A stretch of 64,000 nt of DNA from Winogradskyella vincentii (GTDB lineage Bacteria > Bacteroidota > Bacteroidia > Flavobacteriales > Flavobacteriaceae), in assembly GCF_020166345.1 (NCBI RefSeq), contig NZ_JAIUJS010000004.1, positions 186,001-250,000 of the forward strand, given 5' to 3'. The translations under genes and the position numbers were made by a program. Every line of letters starts with the position of its first letter. Within the stretch, counting starts at the first letter, position 1. Shown here piece after piece: positions 27,419 to 35,860 of the stretch. Below the pieces are notes generated by a model. That model was not told where the DNA came from and searched no databases. It worked only from the letters and a program-made list of their open reading frames with translations.

Positions 27419-28843
27419 ATGGAAACACCACCAAATGAAGTTTTTAGAGATTCCATTGCAACCATAGATGAAGAAGGTAAACGCAGTTGGATATTTCCGA
27501 AAAAACCTTCTGGTCGATTTTATGAAAAACGTAAAATAGTAAGCTATTTTTTACTAGCCTTTTTATTTGCGTCACCTTTTATAAAAATAAACGGTAATCA
27601 ATTTCTTATGTTTAATGTATTAGAAAGACGATTTAATATTTTCGGATTTCCGTTTTGGCCACAAGATTTTCATTTGTTTGTTATTTCCATGATCATAGGT
27701 GTAATTTTTATTACACTCTTTACAGTTGGGTTTGGTCGGATTTTTTGCGGTTGGATATGTCCACAAACCATTTTTATGGAAATGGTATTTAGACGTATAG
27801 AGTTTTGGATTGATGGTGACCGTAAGAAACAAATGCGTCTGCAAAAACAAAAATGGGATGCTGAAAAAATTAGAAAACGACTCTTTAAATGGTTTGTGTT
27901 TCTGGTTATTTCATTTTTAATATCAAATATTTTCTTAGCTTATTTAATTGGTAGTGATAAGTTAATAAGATATATAACCGAAGGGCCAAAAGAGCATATG
28001 GGAACCCTTGTTCCCCTACTAATTTTTACAGGTGTATTCTACTTTGTATTTGCTTGGTTTAGAGAGCAAGTCTGCATTATCGCCTGTCCTTATGGAAGGT
28101 TACAAGGTGTTTTACTAGATACAAAATCAATAATTGTAGCCTATGACCATAAGCGTGGTGAAGGACCAAATGGACGAAAAAAATTCAGAAAGAACGAGGA
28201 TCGTCAAGAATTAGGTCATGGTGATTGTATCGATTGTTTACAATGCGTTCATGTTTGCCCTACAGGAATAGACATTAGAAACGGTACACAGTTAGAATGT
28301 GTTAACTGTACAGCTTGTATCGATGAGTGTGATACTGTAATGGAAAAAATAAAGTTACCCAAAGGCCTTATCCGTTATGCAAGTGAAGAGAATATTGAAA
28401 AGAAGGCTCCTTTTAAGTTAACTGCTCGAATGAAAGGTTACATTGCTGTATTAGTCATATTAATTGGTGTATTACTAGGAATGCTTGCCTTAAGAAATGA
28501 TGTTGAAGCAAGAGTTTTAAGGTTACCAGGCCAACTATATGAGCACAAGGAAAATAATATTATTAGTAATGTATTTACCTATAAACTAGTCAATAAGACA
28601 AGTGAAACAATAGAAGATGTCAGTTTTAGATTAAGAGGAATAGAGGGCGAAATTAAAATGGTTTCAACCTTAGAAAGTATTACTATTGAAGAACAAGGAC
28701 TAGCGGAAGGAACCATGTTTATAGAATTAAAACAAAGTGATATAGGTGGTGACAAAAGGAAATTGAGAATAGATGTATATAGTGGTGAGAAACTTATTGA
28801 AACTACAACGGTTAGTTTCTTAGGTCCTCGAAGCTTTAATTAA
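27419..28843 (+). CDS. ccoG: Cytochrome oxidase accessory protein CcoG (FixG), Fe-S membrane protein
   Basis: A 474-aa integral membrane ferredoxin-like protein. Transmembrane segments lie near residues 40-60, 85-110, 160-185, 195-215 and 340-360. Between them are GRIFCGWICPQT and two 4Fe-4S binding clusters (CIDCLQCVHVCP and CVNCTACIDEC, about 270-305). The C-terminal domain is an Ig-like periplasmic fold. CcoG is thought to act in copper or redox delivery during cbb3 assembly. It lies 21 bp after ccoP. Confidence 0.94.
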   Translation: METPPNEVFRDSIATIDEEGKRSWIFPKKPSGRFYEKRKIVSYFLLAFLFASPFIKINGNQFLMFNVLERRFNIFGFPFWPQDFHLFVISMIIGVIFITLFTVGFGRIFCGWICPQTIFMEMVFRRIEFWIDGDRKKQMRLQKQKWDAEKIRKRLFKWFVFLVISFLISNIFLAYLIGSDKLIRYITEGPKEHMGTLVPLLIFTGVFYFVFAWFREQVCIIACPYGRLQGVLLDTKSIIVAYDHKRGEGPNGRKKFRKNEDRQELGHGDCIDCLQCVHVCPTGIDIRNGTQLECVNCTACIDECDTVMEKIKLPKGLIRYASEENIEKKAPFKLTARMKGYIAVLVILIGVLLGMLALRNDVEARVLRLPGQLYEHKENNIISNVFTYKLVNKTSETIEDVSFRLRGIEGEIKMVSTLESITIEEQGLAEGTMFIELKQSDIGGDKRKLRIDVYSGEKLIETTTVSFLGPRSFN

Positions 28844-28851
28844 GAAAGACT

Positions 28852-29298
28852 ATGAAATTAAATTGGGGAACAGCAATTGTAATAGCATTTATATGTTTCA
28901 TAAGCTTTATCATGTATTTCGTGATAAATATGAGTACAGATAAAAAGTATGATCACGATTTGGTAGTTGAAGACTACTATAAACTAGAGTTAGAATTTCA
29001 AACTGACATAGACAAAGAAAAAAATGCAAAGACCTTAATCACAAATATCACTTGGAAAAAGACTGACCAAGGTATTGTAATAACATTTCCAGAAAATCTA
29101 AACAAAGAAAATATTAAAGGTACAGTGTTCCTATACAGACCATCTAATAAACAACTAGATTTTGAAATACCGATTTCATTATCTGACCACAATTTGCTCA
29201 TACCTGACAAACGTTTATTGGATGGTCGTTGGAACATTAAAATTGATTGGACTTACGATAACAAGCCTTATCTCTACAAAAAAGAAATAAACTATTAA
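28852..29298 (+). CDS. ccoH: FixH/CcoH family cbb3 assembly protein
   Basis: A 148-aa protein with one N-terminal transmembrane helix (GTAIVIAFICFISFIMYFVI), then the FixH pattern (DLVVEDYYKLELEFQTDIDKEKNA) and a beta-rich periplasmic domain. FixH/CcoH stays with the oxidase complex during assembly. It lies 8 bp after ccoG and one base before the TauE/SafE gene. Confidence 0.9.
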   Translation: MKLNWGTAIVIAFICFISFIMYFVINMSTDKKYDHDLVVEDYYKLELEFQTDIDKEKNAKTLITNITWKKTDQGIVITFPENLNKENIKGTVFLYRPSNKQLDFEIPISLSDHNLLIPDKRLLDGRWNIKIDWTYDNKPYLYKKEINY

Positions 29299-29299
29299 T

Positions 29300-30001
29300 A
29301 TGCTTTTATCAGGTCTCATACTAGGGCTTTTAGGAAGTTTACACTGTGTAGGCATGTGTGGACCTATTGCCTTTATGTTACCTGTAGACCGATCAAATTC
29401 CTTTAGAAAGGTGGGTCAAATTAGTCTGTACCACCTTGGTAGATTATTAGCGTATAGCATCATTGGACTTGTCTTTGGATTGGTTGGTAAAAGTTTATAC
29501 ATCTTTGGTATCCAGCAACAGCTATCTATTGCTATTGGGATTTTAATGATAGTAGTTGTTTTAATACCCTACAAGACTTTTAATAAATATAACTTATCTA
29601 AACCTCTTCATAGAGCAATTTCTAAAGTGAAATCTAATTTAGGCCAAGCCCTAAAGAAAAAATCGCCTGATACTTTATTAACCATTGGTTTTTTAAATGG
29701 TTTCTTGCCTTGCGGACTAGTGTATATGGCAGTATTTGGATCTATTGCAACTGGTAGTTTGTTAGAAGGTGGATTATATATGGTATTATTTGGTATAGGC
29801 ACAATCCCTCTTATGACCACAGCCATTTACCTTGGTAAGTTTTTAAATAGCACGGTAAAACAACGTATTCAAAAAGCAATTCCTGTATTTGTGGTAATCA
29901 TTGGAGTATTGTTTATTCTTCGAGGTTTAGGGTTAGGAATTCCATACGTGTCTCCTTCTCCAGTTGTTGAAATGGCAACAAGTGCAATAGAATGTCATTG
30001 A
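29300..30001 (+). CDS. Sulfite exporter TauE/SafE-family (DsbD-like) membrane protein
   Basis: A 233-aa inner-membrane protein with six hydrophobic segments. The first helix carries SLHCVGMCGP and a later one FLPCGLVYMA, the paired Cys arrangement of the DsbD/CcdA-like branch of this family. These proteins commonly close cco clusters in Bacteroidota and are suspected to move reductant or copper for oxidase maturation. The start is one base after ccoH. It is the last gene of the cco operon. Confidence 0.88.
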   Translation: MLLSGLILGLLGSLHCVGMCGPIAFMLPVDRSNSFRKVGQISLYHLGRLLAYSIIGLVFGLVGKSLYIFGIQQQLSIAIGILMIVVVLIPYKTFNKYNLSKPLHRAISKVKSNLGQALKKKSPDTLLTIGFLNGFLPCGLVYMAVFGSIATGSLLEGGLYMVLFGIGTIPLMTTAIYLGKFLNSTVKQRIQKAIPVFVVIIGVLFILRGLGLGIPYVSPSPVVEMATSAIECH

Positions 30002-30045
30002 TGTTTTGCATTAACTAAACAAAACTAAATTACTACTTAAAGCGA

Positions 30046-30075
30046 AAACGCCAGAGAAGAATTTCTCTGGCGTTT
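30046..30075. terminator. Bidirectional terminator between the cco operon and usp
   Basis: AAACGCCAGAGAA (30046-30058) and TTCTCTGGCGTTT (30063-30075) form a perfect 13-bp stem with a 4-nt loop. Short T runs flank it on both strands, and the flanking genes are convergent. Confidence 0.82.
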
Positions 30076-30120
30076 ATCTTGACATTTTATAAACAATACT
30101 AACTAATAAACATCAAGAAA

Positions 30121-30954
30121 CTATATTTTAAATGTCATCACAGGTAATGTACTATGATTTGCAATATCTTCTGAAATACTTCCTTCAAAGAAATGTGCTA
30201 AACCTTTTCTACCATGTGTTGCAACAGCAATTAAATCTGCACCGATAATACTGGCAAAGTTTAAAATGCCTTTCTCAATTGAATAATCTGAAACTACATT
30301 CACCTTACTAATATTTGAAAGATCTCCATCTGCTTTTTTTAGGAAAAGTGATACTCTCTTATCTATTTCAGCTGAACTTCTAAAATTACCATCAGGTGAA
30401 TTAACATAAACCAAATGCATCTTCGCACCAAGTTTGTCAAATGTAACTTTAGCATTTAAATATGGTTTTACAGCATCATCAGAAAAATCGCTAGCAAAGA
30501 CTGCATTTTCAAAATCTAACAATATTGGATTGTGCTTAATAACCAAAACTGGTATATCAGAATTACGGACTACTTTTTCTGTATTAGAACCTATTAAAGC
30601 TTCCTTTACACCACTAGCACCATGAGATCCCATAACGATAAGATTCGCCTGGTGTTCATTTGCAACTTCATTAACCTCGCTAAAAACTTTAAAATGTTTT
30701 ACTATCGGTGTAACTTTTACTCCTTCTAGGTATGGCTTATCTAAAAATGCCTCAAATTTCTGTTCTGCTAATTTTAAATAGAAAACGGCCTCATCATTAA
30801 TAGCAGTTCCATTTGTAGTAAGTATGGCATTAGATAACTCTAACATATGTAATACTATAAGTTCAGAACCATATTTTTGAGCTAAATTGGCCGCTGCTTC
30901 AAGAGCAAATTCTGATTGCTCCGAAAAATCAATTGGTACTATTATTCGTTTCAT
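30121..30954 (-). CDS. Universal stress protein with two tandem Usp domains
   Basis: A 277-aa cytoplasmic protein with two UspA folds (about 1-145 and 150-277). ATP-binding type motifs are present in both: GSHGASGVKEALIGSNTEKVV and THGRKGLAHFFEGSISEDI. It follows hemN after 10 bp on the same strand, so it is probably transcribed from the Fnr-boxed hemN promoter. That fits the common induction of Usp proteins under low oxygen. Confidence 0.92.
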   Translation of the reverse strand: MKRIIVPIDFSEQSEFALEAAANLAQKYGSELIVLHMLELSNAILTTNGTAINDEAVFYLKLAEQKFEAFLDKPYLEGVKVTPIVKHFKVFSEVNEVANEHQANLIVMGSHGASGVKEALIGSNTEKVVRNSDIPVLVIKHNPILLDFENAVFASDFSDDAVKPYLNAKVTFDKLGAKMHLVYVNSPDGNFRSSAEIDKRVSLFLKKADGDLSNISKVNVVSDYSIEKGILNFASIIGADLIAVATHGRKGLAHFFEGSISEDIANHSTLPVMTFKI

Positions 30955-30964
30955 TGTTTCTGTT

Positions 30965-32329
30965 TTATACGGTCATTGAAAATAATTGAGTATCAGGCTT
31001 TTTTCGTTGTAATAACAGGTCAAAAGCCATACATATATTTCTAATAAAAGGTTTCCCTTTTTCAGTCACGGTTACTTGTTTTCTTTCAAACTCCAATAAT
31101 CCGTCTAATTCAAATTCTTTAAGTTTTATAAGCACTTCAGGTAATTGACTAAACATCATTTTAGTATCTAACCAGGAAGTCTTAAAATGACACATTAGGT
31201 TAAGTATGTGCCTTCTAATGATTAAGTCTTCAGTATTTAAAATATGTCCTCTATAAACTGGTAAAATACCTTCATCAACCAATTTATAATACTCTTCAAA
31301 TGACTTTGTGTTTTGTGCAAATCCATACCAACTATCACTTATAGAAGACACGCCCAAACCTATCATTGTTTTGGTCTTGGAGGTTGTATATCCCATAAAG
31401 TTTCTATGCAAGGATTCCTGTTCCATAGCCTTATAAAGTGAGTCACTCTTAAGAGCAAAATGATCCATTCCTATTTCAACATATCCAACCTTTTCTAAAA
31501 GGTCCTTACCCGTTTCATATTGTTGACGCTTAGAGGAACCACTTGGCAAATCAGCATCGTTAAAACCTCGCTGGCCATTTCCTTTTATCCATGGTACATG
31601 TGCATAGCTGTAAAATGCAATACGGTCTGGCATTAAGGATTGAGTTTTATTAATAGTCTCAATAACATCTTTTTCTGTTTGAAACGGTAAGCCAAAAATT
31701 ATATCATGACCAATAGAAGTATAGCCTATTTCCCTAGCCATTTCAGTAACACGTTTTACATTTTCAAACGGTTGAACACGATTAATTGCTTTTTGAACCT
31801 TAAGATTATAATCTTGCACACCAAAACTTACGCGTCTAAAACCAAGTTCAAATAAAACTTGTAAATGTTCTCTTGTTGTATTGTTGGGATGCCCTTCAAA
31901 GCTAAACTCATAATCACGAGCAACCTCAGACACTTTAATAATCCCAGTTAATAATCTATTTAAATTTTCTGGAGAGAAAAATGTTGGAGTACCACCACCT
32001 AAGTGCAGTTCTTTAATTTTTGGTTTATATCCCAATACTTCGCGATATAAATCCCATTCTTTCATTAATGCTTTTATATAAGGTTCTTCAACCTCATGAC
32101 GCTTTGTAATATGCTTATGACAACCACAAAATGTGCACAAACTTTCACAAAATGGCAAGTGCAAGTACAAACTTATCCCTTCTAGTTCGTTACTTTCATC
32201 AAAGGATTGTTTCAAAGATTGTTTCCATGCCTGTAATGAAAATGTGGTATTGTCCCAATACGGAACAGTTGGATAACTTGTATATCGTGGTCCTGCCACG
32301 TTGTATTTATTAACTAAGGATATGCACAT
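30965..32329 (-). CDS. hemN: Oxygen-independent coproporphyrinogen III oxidase
   Basis: A 454-aa radical-SAM enzyme converting coproporphyrinogen III to protoporphyrinogen IX without O2. The cluster motif is CESLCTFC (Cys61, Cys65, Cys68) with the following CGCHKH; the SAM-binding GGGTPTF is present. The C-terminal HemN domain is complete. It supplies heme for the cbb3 oxidase under low oxygen. An Fnr-type box is centred 54 bp upstream. It heads an operon with the usp gene. Confidence 0.95.
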   Translation of the reverse strand: MCISLVNKYNVAGPRYTSYPTVPYWDNTTFSLQAWKQSLKQSFDESNELEGISLYLHLPFCESLCTFCGCHKHITKRHEVEEPYIKALMKEWDLYREVLGYKPKIKELHLGGGTPTFFSPENLNRLLTGIIKVSEVARDYEFSFEGHPNNTTREHLQVLFELGFRRVSFGVQDYNLKVQKAINRVQPFENVKRVTEMAREIGYTSIGHDIIFGLPFQTEKDVIETINKTQSLMPDRIAFYSYAHVPWIKGNGQRGFNDADLPSGSSKRQQYETGKDLLEKVGYVEIGMDHFALKSDSLYKAMEQESLHRNFMGYTTSKTKTMIGLGVSSISDSWYGFAQNTKSFEEYYKLVDEGILPVYRGHILNTEDLIIRRHILNLMCHFKTSWLDTKMMFSQLPEVLIKLKEFELDGLLEFERKQVTVTEKGKPFIRNICMAFDLLLQRKKPDTQLFSMTV

Positions 32330-32376
32330 ACCTAATCATTCTTAATCAAATTTACTGGTAAGGCTTGTTAAAAAAT

Positions 32377-32390
32377 ATGATATTTGTCAT
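32377..32390. promoter_or_regulatory. Fnr-type box 3 (hemN / YdeI-like divergent region)
   Basis: ATGATATTTGTCAT, the exact reverse complement of the box at 21316-21329. The centre lies 54 bp upstream of hemN and about 30 bp upstream of the divergent gene start at 32414, so it could act on either or both. Confidence 0.75.
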
Positions 32391-32413
32391 GTAGATTCCT
32401 AATATATAGGCAG

Positions 32414-32905
32414 ATGCTTAATTCTCAACCTTTTGAAGTTTCCCTTGCAGATAAACAAAGTGTTATTTTGCCTAAAGAATTTATTACCGAGTTCATTAAG
32501 AACAACCATAAGCGAATAAAGGTCAAAGCTACTTTTGAAGATAAATCCTTGGAGTTTTATGCACAATTGAAATACGAAAAAACAGAACTCTTTCGAATTT
32601 ATTTCAGTAAGGGCAAGCAAAAAGATCTTGGCATTTTCATAAACGATTATTTCATGCTTCAAATTTTTGAAGATACATCCAAATATGGTGTTGAAATGTG
32701 CGAAGAACTTGAGGCAGTATTGCTCAGTGATTATGATGCTTTTTTAATTTTTGAAGGCTTAACGCCTGGAAAACAGCGTAGTATCATCTATGCAATAGCA
32801 CGTTACAAATCTTCTCAAACGCGTGTAGACAAGTCTTTAATACTCACTGAAAATTTAAAACGAGGTATTACGGATCAAAAACTTTGGCTTAAGAAGCATT
32901 TCTAG
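32414..32905 (+). CDS. YdeI/OmpD-associated family protein, DUF1905-like N-terminus
   Basis: I use ATG 32414; an upstream TTG at 32384 lies inside the Fnr-type box. The 163-aa product begins with a beta-rich segment (FEVSLADKQSVILPKEF, KVKATFEDKSLEFYAQL) similar to DUF1905-type barrels. It ends with the YdeI helix (LTPGKQRSIIYAIARYKSSQTRVDKS). It is a second YdeI-type protein in the window, only loosely similar to the one at 12808. Function is unknown. Its position next to the box hints at oxygen control. Confidence 0.7.
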   Translation: MLNSQPFEVSLADKQSVILPKEFITEFIKNNHKRIKVKATFEDKSLEFYAQLKYEKTELFRIYFSKGKQKDLGIFINDYFMLQIFEDTSKYGVEMCEELEAVLLSDYDAFLIFEGLTPGKQRSIIYAIARYKSSQTRVDKSLILTENLKRGITDQKLWLKKHF

Positions 32906-32937
32906 TTTGTTTTGAAGCAATCAGTTGCTTAACTTTA
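32906..32937 (+). promoter_or_regulatory. Predicted sodC promoter
   Basis: TTTG (32906-32909), a 20-nt spacer, then TAACTTTA (32930-32937): a close match to the Bacteroidota -33/-7 promoter. The sodC ATG is 26 bp further on. Confidence 0.5.
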
Positions 32938-32962
32938 CTTACGTCTAAATAAAACATCTAAA

Positions 32963-33544
32963 ATGAAACACTTAAAACTAATTGCATTAGCATTAACTCT
33001 AATTTTTGCTACTGCATGTAAAGAAGATAAAAAAGAAACTGAGCAAATTATCGAAACAGAAGTTGAGGAAGTGGCAGAAGGAACCAAAACCGAAAAATCA
33101 ATTACTGTAACGATGTCTCCAAAAAGTGATAGTAACGTTACAGGTACAGTGGTTTTTACCGATAGGGATGGTGTAGTAACAATGGAAGGTAAATTCTCTG
33201 GACTTACCGAAGGTGTGCATGCCATTCATCTACATGAAAAAGCAGATTGTTCGTCGCCAGACGGAAAATCATCTGGTGGCCATTGGAATCCTACAGGGCA
33301 ACCACATGGTGCTTGGGGAGCAGAGTCTGGTTTCCATAAGGGAGATATTGGTAATATGACTGCAAATGCAGAAGGTAATGCTGAAATTTCACTTACAACG
33401 GATCAATGGTGCATTGGATGTGGTGACTTATCTAAAAATATCATGGGCAAAGCGGTAATCGTTCACCAAGGAGAAGATGATTTAACCTCACAACCATCAG
33501 GTGCAGCAGGTGCAAGAGTAAGTTGTGCTGGAATTATTGAGTAA
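32963..33544 (+). CDS. sodC: Cu/Zn superoxide dismutase, lipoprotein form
   Basis: A 193-aa protein with a lipoprotein leader ending FATAC (Cys19), then an acidic linker (about 20-50) and a complete Cu/Zn SOD domain. Ligands are present: HLH in HAIHLHEKADC, His in GGHWNP, His in GQPHGAW, His and Asp in GFHKGDIGN, and the last His in VIVHQGEDD. The disulfide Cys pair (KADC and VSC) is kept. It removes superoxide in the periplasm or at the outer membrane. Own predicted promoter and strong terminator: a single-gene unit. Confidence 0.95.
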   Translation: MKHLKLIALALTLIFATACKEDKKETEQIIETEVEEVAEGTKTEKSITVTMSPKSDSNVTGTVVFTDRDGVVTMEGKFSGLTEGVHAIHLHEKADCSSPDGKSSGGHWNPTGQPHGAWGAESGFHKGDIGNMTANAEGNAEISLTTDQWCIGCGDLSKNIMGKAVIVHQGEDDLTSQPSGAAGARVSCAGIIE

Positions 33545-33563
33545 TTTAAAACTGACAAGCCTC

Positions 33564-33595
33564 AAAAAAAGCCATCATTATTGATGGCTTTTTTT
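33564..33595 (+). terminator. Rho-independent terminator of sodC
   Basis: GCCATCA (33571-33577) and TGATGGC (33582-33588) with a 4-nt loop, flanked by A7 on the left and T7 on the right (33589-33595). Confidence 0.92.
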
Positions 33596-33629
33596 ATTAA
33601 CTTAGAGAGGTTATAGAATCGCACCTAAC

Positions 33630-35039
33630 ATGAAACACCAGTTATTAAAATTTTCTCTCATTTTTCTAGCAATCTTTGTTTCTTGTAAATCAGAAATGAC
33701 TAATCCCGACAGTCTTTCAAAAAAGAATTTAGTTTTCGATAAAATTAATTATTACAAGTATCCAGTCTCTCAAAATGACAAGCCTTTCAAATTTAAAATC
33801 TCTTATAATTATGAGAACCAAAAACCATATCGTTGGTTAGAATTGGATTCGGCAGGAAAGGTTATGACAGATTACATCTATGAATATGATGAGAACTGGG
33901 TTCAGACAGGGGCAAAGTACAGAGAAGATGGCACAACAGACTTTTCTGTTGAAAAAGTATCTTTTAGAAATGATAGTACAATGATTACCAAGTGGTTAGA
34001 TTCCATTGGTAATGTTTATTATACTATGGTTGACAATCTAAATAAATTCAATAAAACTTACCGAGCAGAATTTATTGGAGACAAATCCCATGGTTTTGAT
34101 TCCACATTTTACACCAGAGAAGGATTCCAAAAACGTATTTTTTTTACAAGTGTTAGTGGTAAAGTATATAACGACAGGAGCTTTGAATATGATTCTACAA
34201 ACTCAAATAATGACTGGGTTATTCGAAGAAAAATTATGGATGATACCATTAGGGAAATCCAAAAAAGAGAAATTCATTATGAGAACGACTATATCGCAGA
34301 TAATGGAAGATTTTATGAAGGATTCATCTCTACAAGAGAATGGTCGGAGAATGTCTTCAGTTTTACCAGGGACGAATCTTTGCTCTTTTTCACTCGAACG
34401 TCAGATTGGGTAAATCAAACACCCTACATTTCAAAATTAAAAAACGGTATTTATACCGAACCCGAACAAATAACAGAACTCGGAACTATCTATAATGGAG
34501 CCATTTCACCTTCTAGAGATAAAATCATTTTTTGTACAAGATCTGATAATGAATTAACGATTTTCCTAGCAAATAAAAAGAATAATCATTGGACTGATGT
34601 TATTGATTTAACGGCTACTTCAGGTTTGCATGGTGGTTATTTTCACTGGTTAAACGACTTAGAACTATGCTTTCAGTCTGAAGAAAATAATGGCGACCTG
34701 GTTATAGTTGAACTCAAAGAGAATAAACTGAAACTAACTGATAAATTGGATGTTTTAAATACAGAGACTGGAACAGAATTTAGTCCATACATCTCGTCAG
34801 ATAAAAAATACATTATTTTCACAAGATATCTCGAAGGCGATAAAAATAACCAAGGATTTTTTGTGAGTTACAATCAAGGAAACTCAAATAGTGTTGAATG
34901 GAGCAAACCAACAAGATTAGAAATGCTTCCATATGGCTGGAGTGCTAGAATGATCAATAACAACGCAAAGTTTATGTATACCGATGGCGATAATATTTAT
35001 ACCTTAAAGTCCGAAAAACTAAACCTAAAAACCAAATAA
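33630..35039 (+). CDS. Lipoprotein with YD-like repeats and PD40-type propeller
   Basis: A 469-aa lipoprotein (FVSC, Cys19). The N-terminal 230 residues hold short Tyr/Asp-rich repeats (YIYEYDENWVQTGAKY, SFEYDSTNSNNDWVIRRK) of the kind found in many Flavobacteriaceae lipoproteins. The C-terminal part has WD40-like PD40 repeats (GTEFSPYISSDKKYIIFTR). The segment NDWVIRR...IQKREIHY recurs in the lipoprotein at 39624. No enzyme motif is visible. It starts a three-gene set with the SUMF1-like and hydrolase genes (gap 9 bp). Confidence 0.72.
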   Translation: MKHQLLKFSLIFLAIFVSCKSEMTNPDSLSKKNLVFDKINYYKYPVSQNDKPFKFKISYNYENQKPYRWLELDSAGKVMTDYIYEYDENWVQTGAKYREDGTTDFSVEKVSFRNDSTMITKWLDSIGNVYYTMVDNLNKFNKTYRAEFIGDKSHGFDSTFYTREGFQKRIFFTSVSGKVYNDRSFEYDSTNSNNDWVIRRKIMDDTIREIQKREIHYENDYIADNGRFYEGFISTREWSENVFSFTRDESLLFFTRTSDWVNQTPYISKLKNGIYTEPEQITELGTIYNGAISPSRDKIIFCTRSDNELTIFLANKKNNHWTDVIDLTATSGLHGGYFHWLNDLELCFQSEENNGDLVIVELKENKLKLTDKLDVLNTETGTEFSPYISSDKKYIIFTRYLEGDKNNQGFFVSYNQGNSNSVEWSKPTRLEMLPYGWSARMINNNAKFMYTDGDNIYTLKSEKLNLKTK

Positions 35040-35048
35040 TATTTAAGT

Positions 35049-35849
35049 ATGACCATACCTACAAATTTCTATATCTATTTGATTCTGTCCTCAATTATAT
35101 TTGGTTATAAATCCTATGAACAACCATTGCAAGTTAAACACCCAATGGTAAAAATAAAAGGTGGTACGTTTATAATGGGTCAAAACTCCGGTGAGGGTGA
35201 CGAAAAACCTGAACATGAAGTACAAATTTTAGGTTTTTACATGGGCAAGTATGAGGTAACCGTTAAAGAGTATCGAAAGTTTTGCAATGCAACAAATAGA
35301 GACATGCCCAAACAACCAAAATGGGGATGGATTGATAACCATCCAATTATTAACACTACATGGTATGATGCACAGGATTATATATCTTGGTTAAATAAGG
35401 TTTCATCAAAAAACTATAGATTGCCTACAGAAGCAGAATTTGAATATGTCATTAGAAATGGAGGTCAAACTGGAACTTATCCTTGGAGTGATGGACAACC
35501 CAAAAATGAAAATTTAGCAGATATTTCATTTGGTAATGCTAATAATAGTAATGGTATATGGAAAAATTATGATGATAGTTTTGCTCATACGTCGCCAGTT
35601 GGTTCTTTTGAATCAAACCTATTAGGAGTTTATGATATAAATGGAAATATCTGGGAATGGTGCAATGACTGGCATCAAGAATATACAAGTGAAAAAAGAA
35701 TTAATCCTAAAGGTCCAAAAACTGGGATTGAAAAAGTTGGTCGTGGAGGTAGTTATAATGCAGATCCATGGCATTCAAGATCTGCAAGCAGAGCTTATGT
35801 TAAACCAACTTTTGAAGGTCCAGGCTTCAGGTTGGCTAAAAATTTATAA
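35049..35849 (+). CDS. Formylglycine-generating-enzyme (SUMF1)-like protein
   Basis: A 266-aa protein with an N-terminal hydrophobic segment (about 5-18) that is probably a signal peptide or anchor. The whole remainder is an FGE-sulfatase/C-type-lectin-like fold: GGTFIMGQNSGEGDEKPEH, YRLPTEAEFEYVIR, GVYDINGNIWEWCNDWH, GRGGSYN, GPGFRLA. The catalytic Cys pair of true formylglycine-generating enzymes is not evident, and no sulfatase gene is near, so it may be a non-catalytic or differently acting member. It lies between the PD40 lipoprotein and the alpha/beta hydrolase, 11 bp before the latter. Confidence 0.85.
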   Translation: MTIPTNFYIYLILSSIIFGYKSYEQPLQVKHPMVKIKGGTFIMGQNSGEGDEKPEHEVQILGFYMGKYEVTVKEYRKFCNATNRDMPKQPKWGWIDNHPIINTTWYDAQDYISWLNKVSSKNYRLPTEAEFEYVIRNGGQTGTYPWSDGQPKNENLADISFGNANNSNGIWKNYDDSFAHTSPVGSFESNLLGVYDINGNIWEWCNDWHQEYTSEKRINPKGPKTGIEKVGRGGSYNADPWHSRSASRAYVKPTFEGPGFRLAKNL

Positions 35850-35860
35850 TACAGATTCCT

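Noticed and set aside
35049..35849. Active formylglycine-generating enzyme activating a sulfatase
   Set aside because: No sulfatase gene is in the window and the paired catalytic Cys are not apparent.
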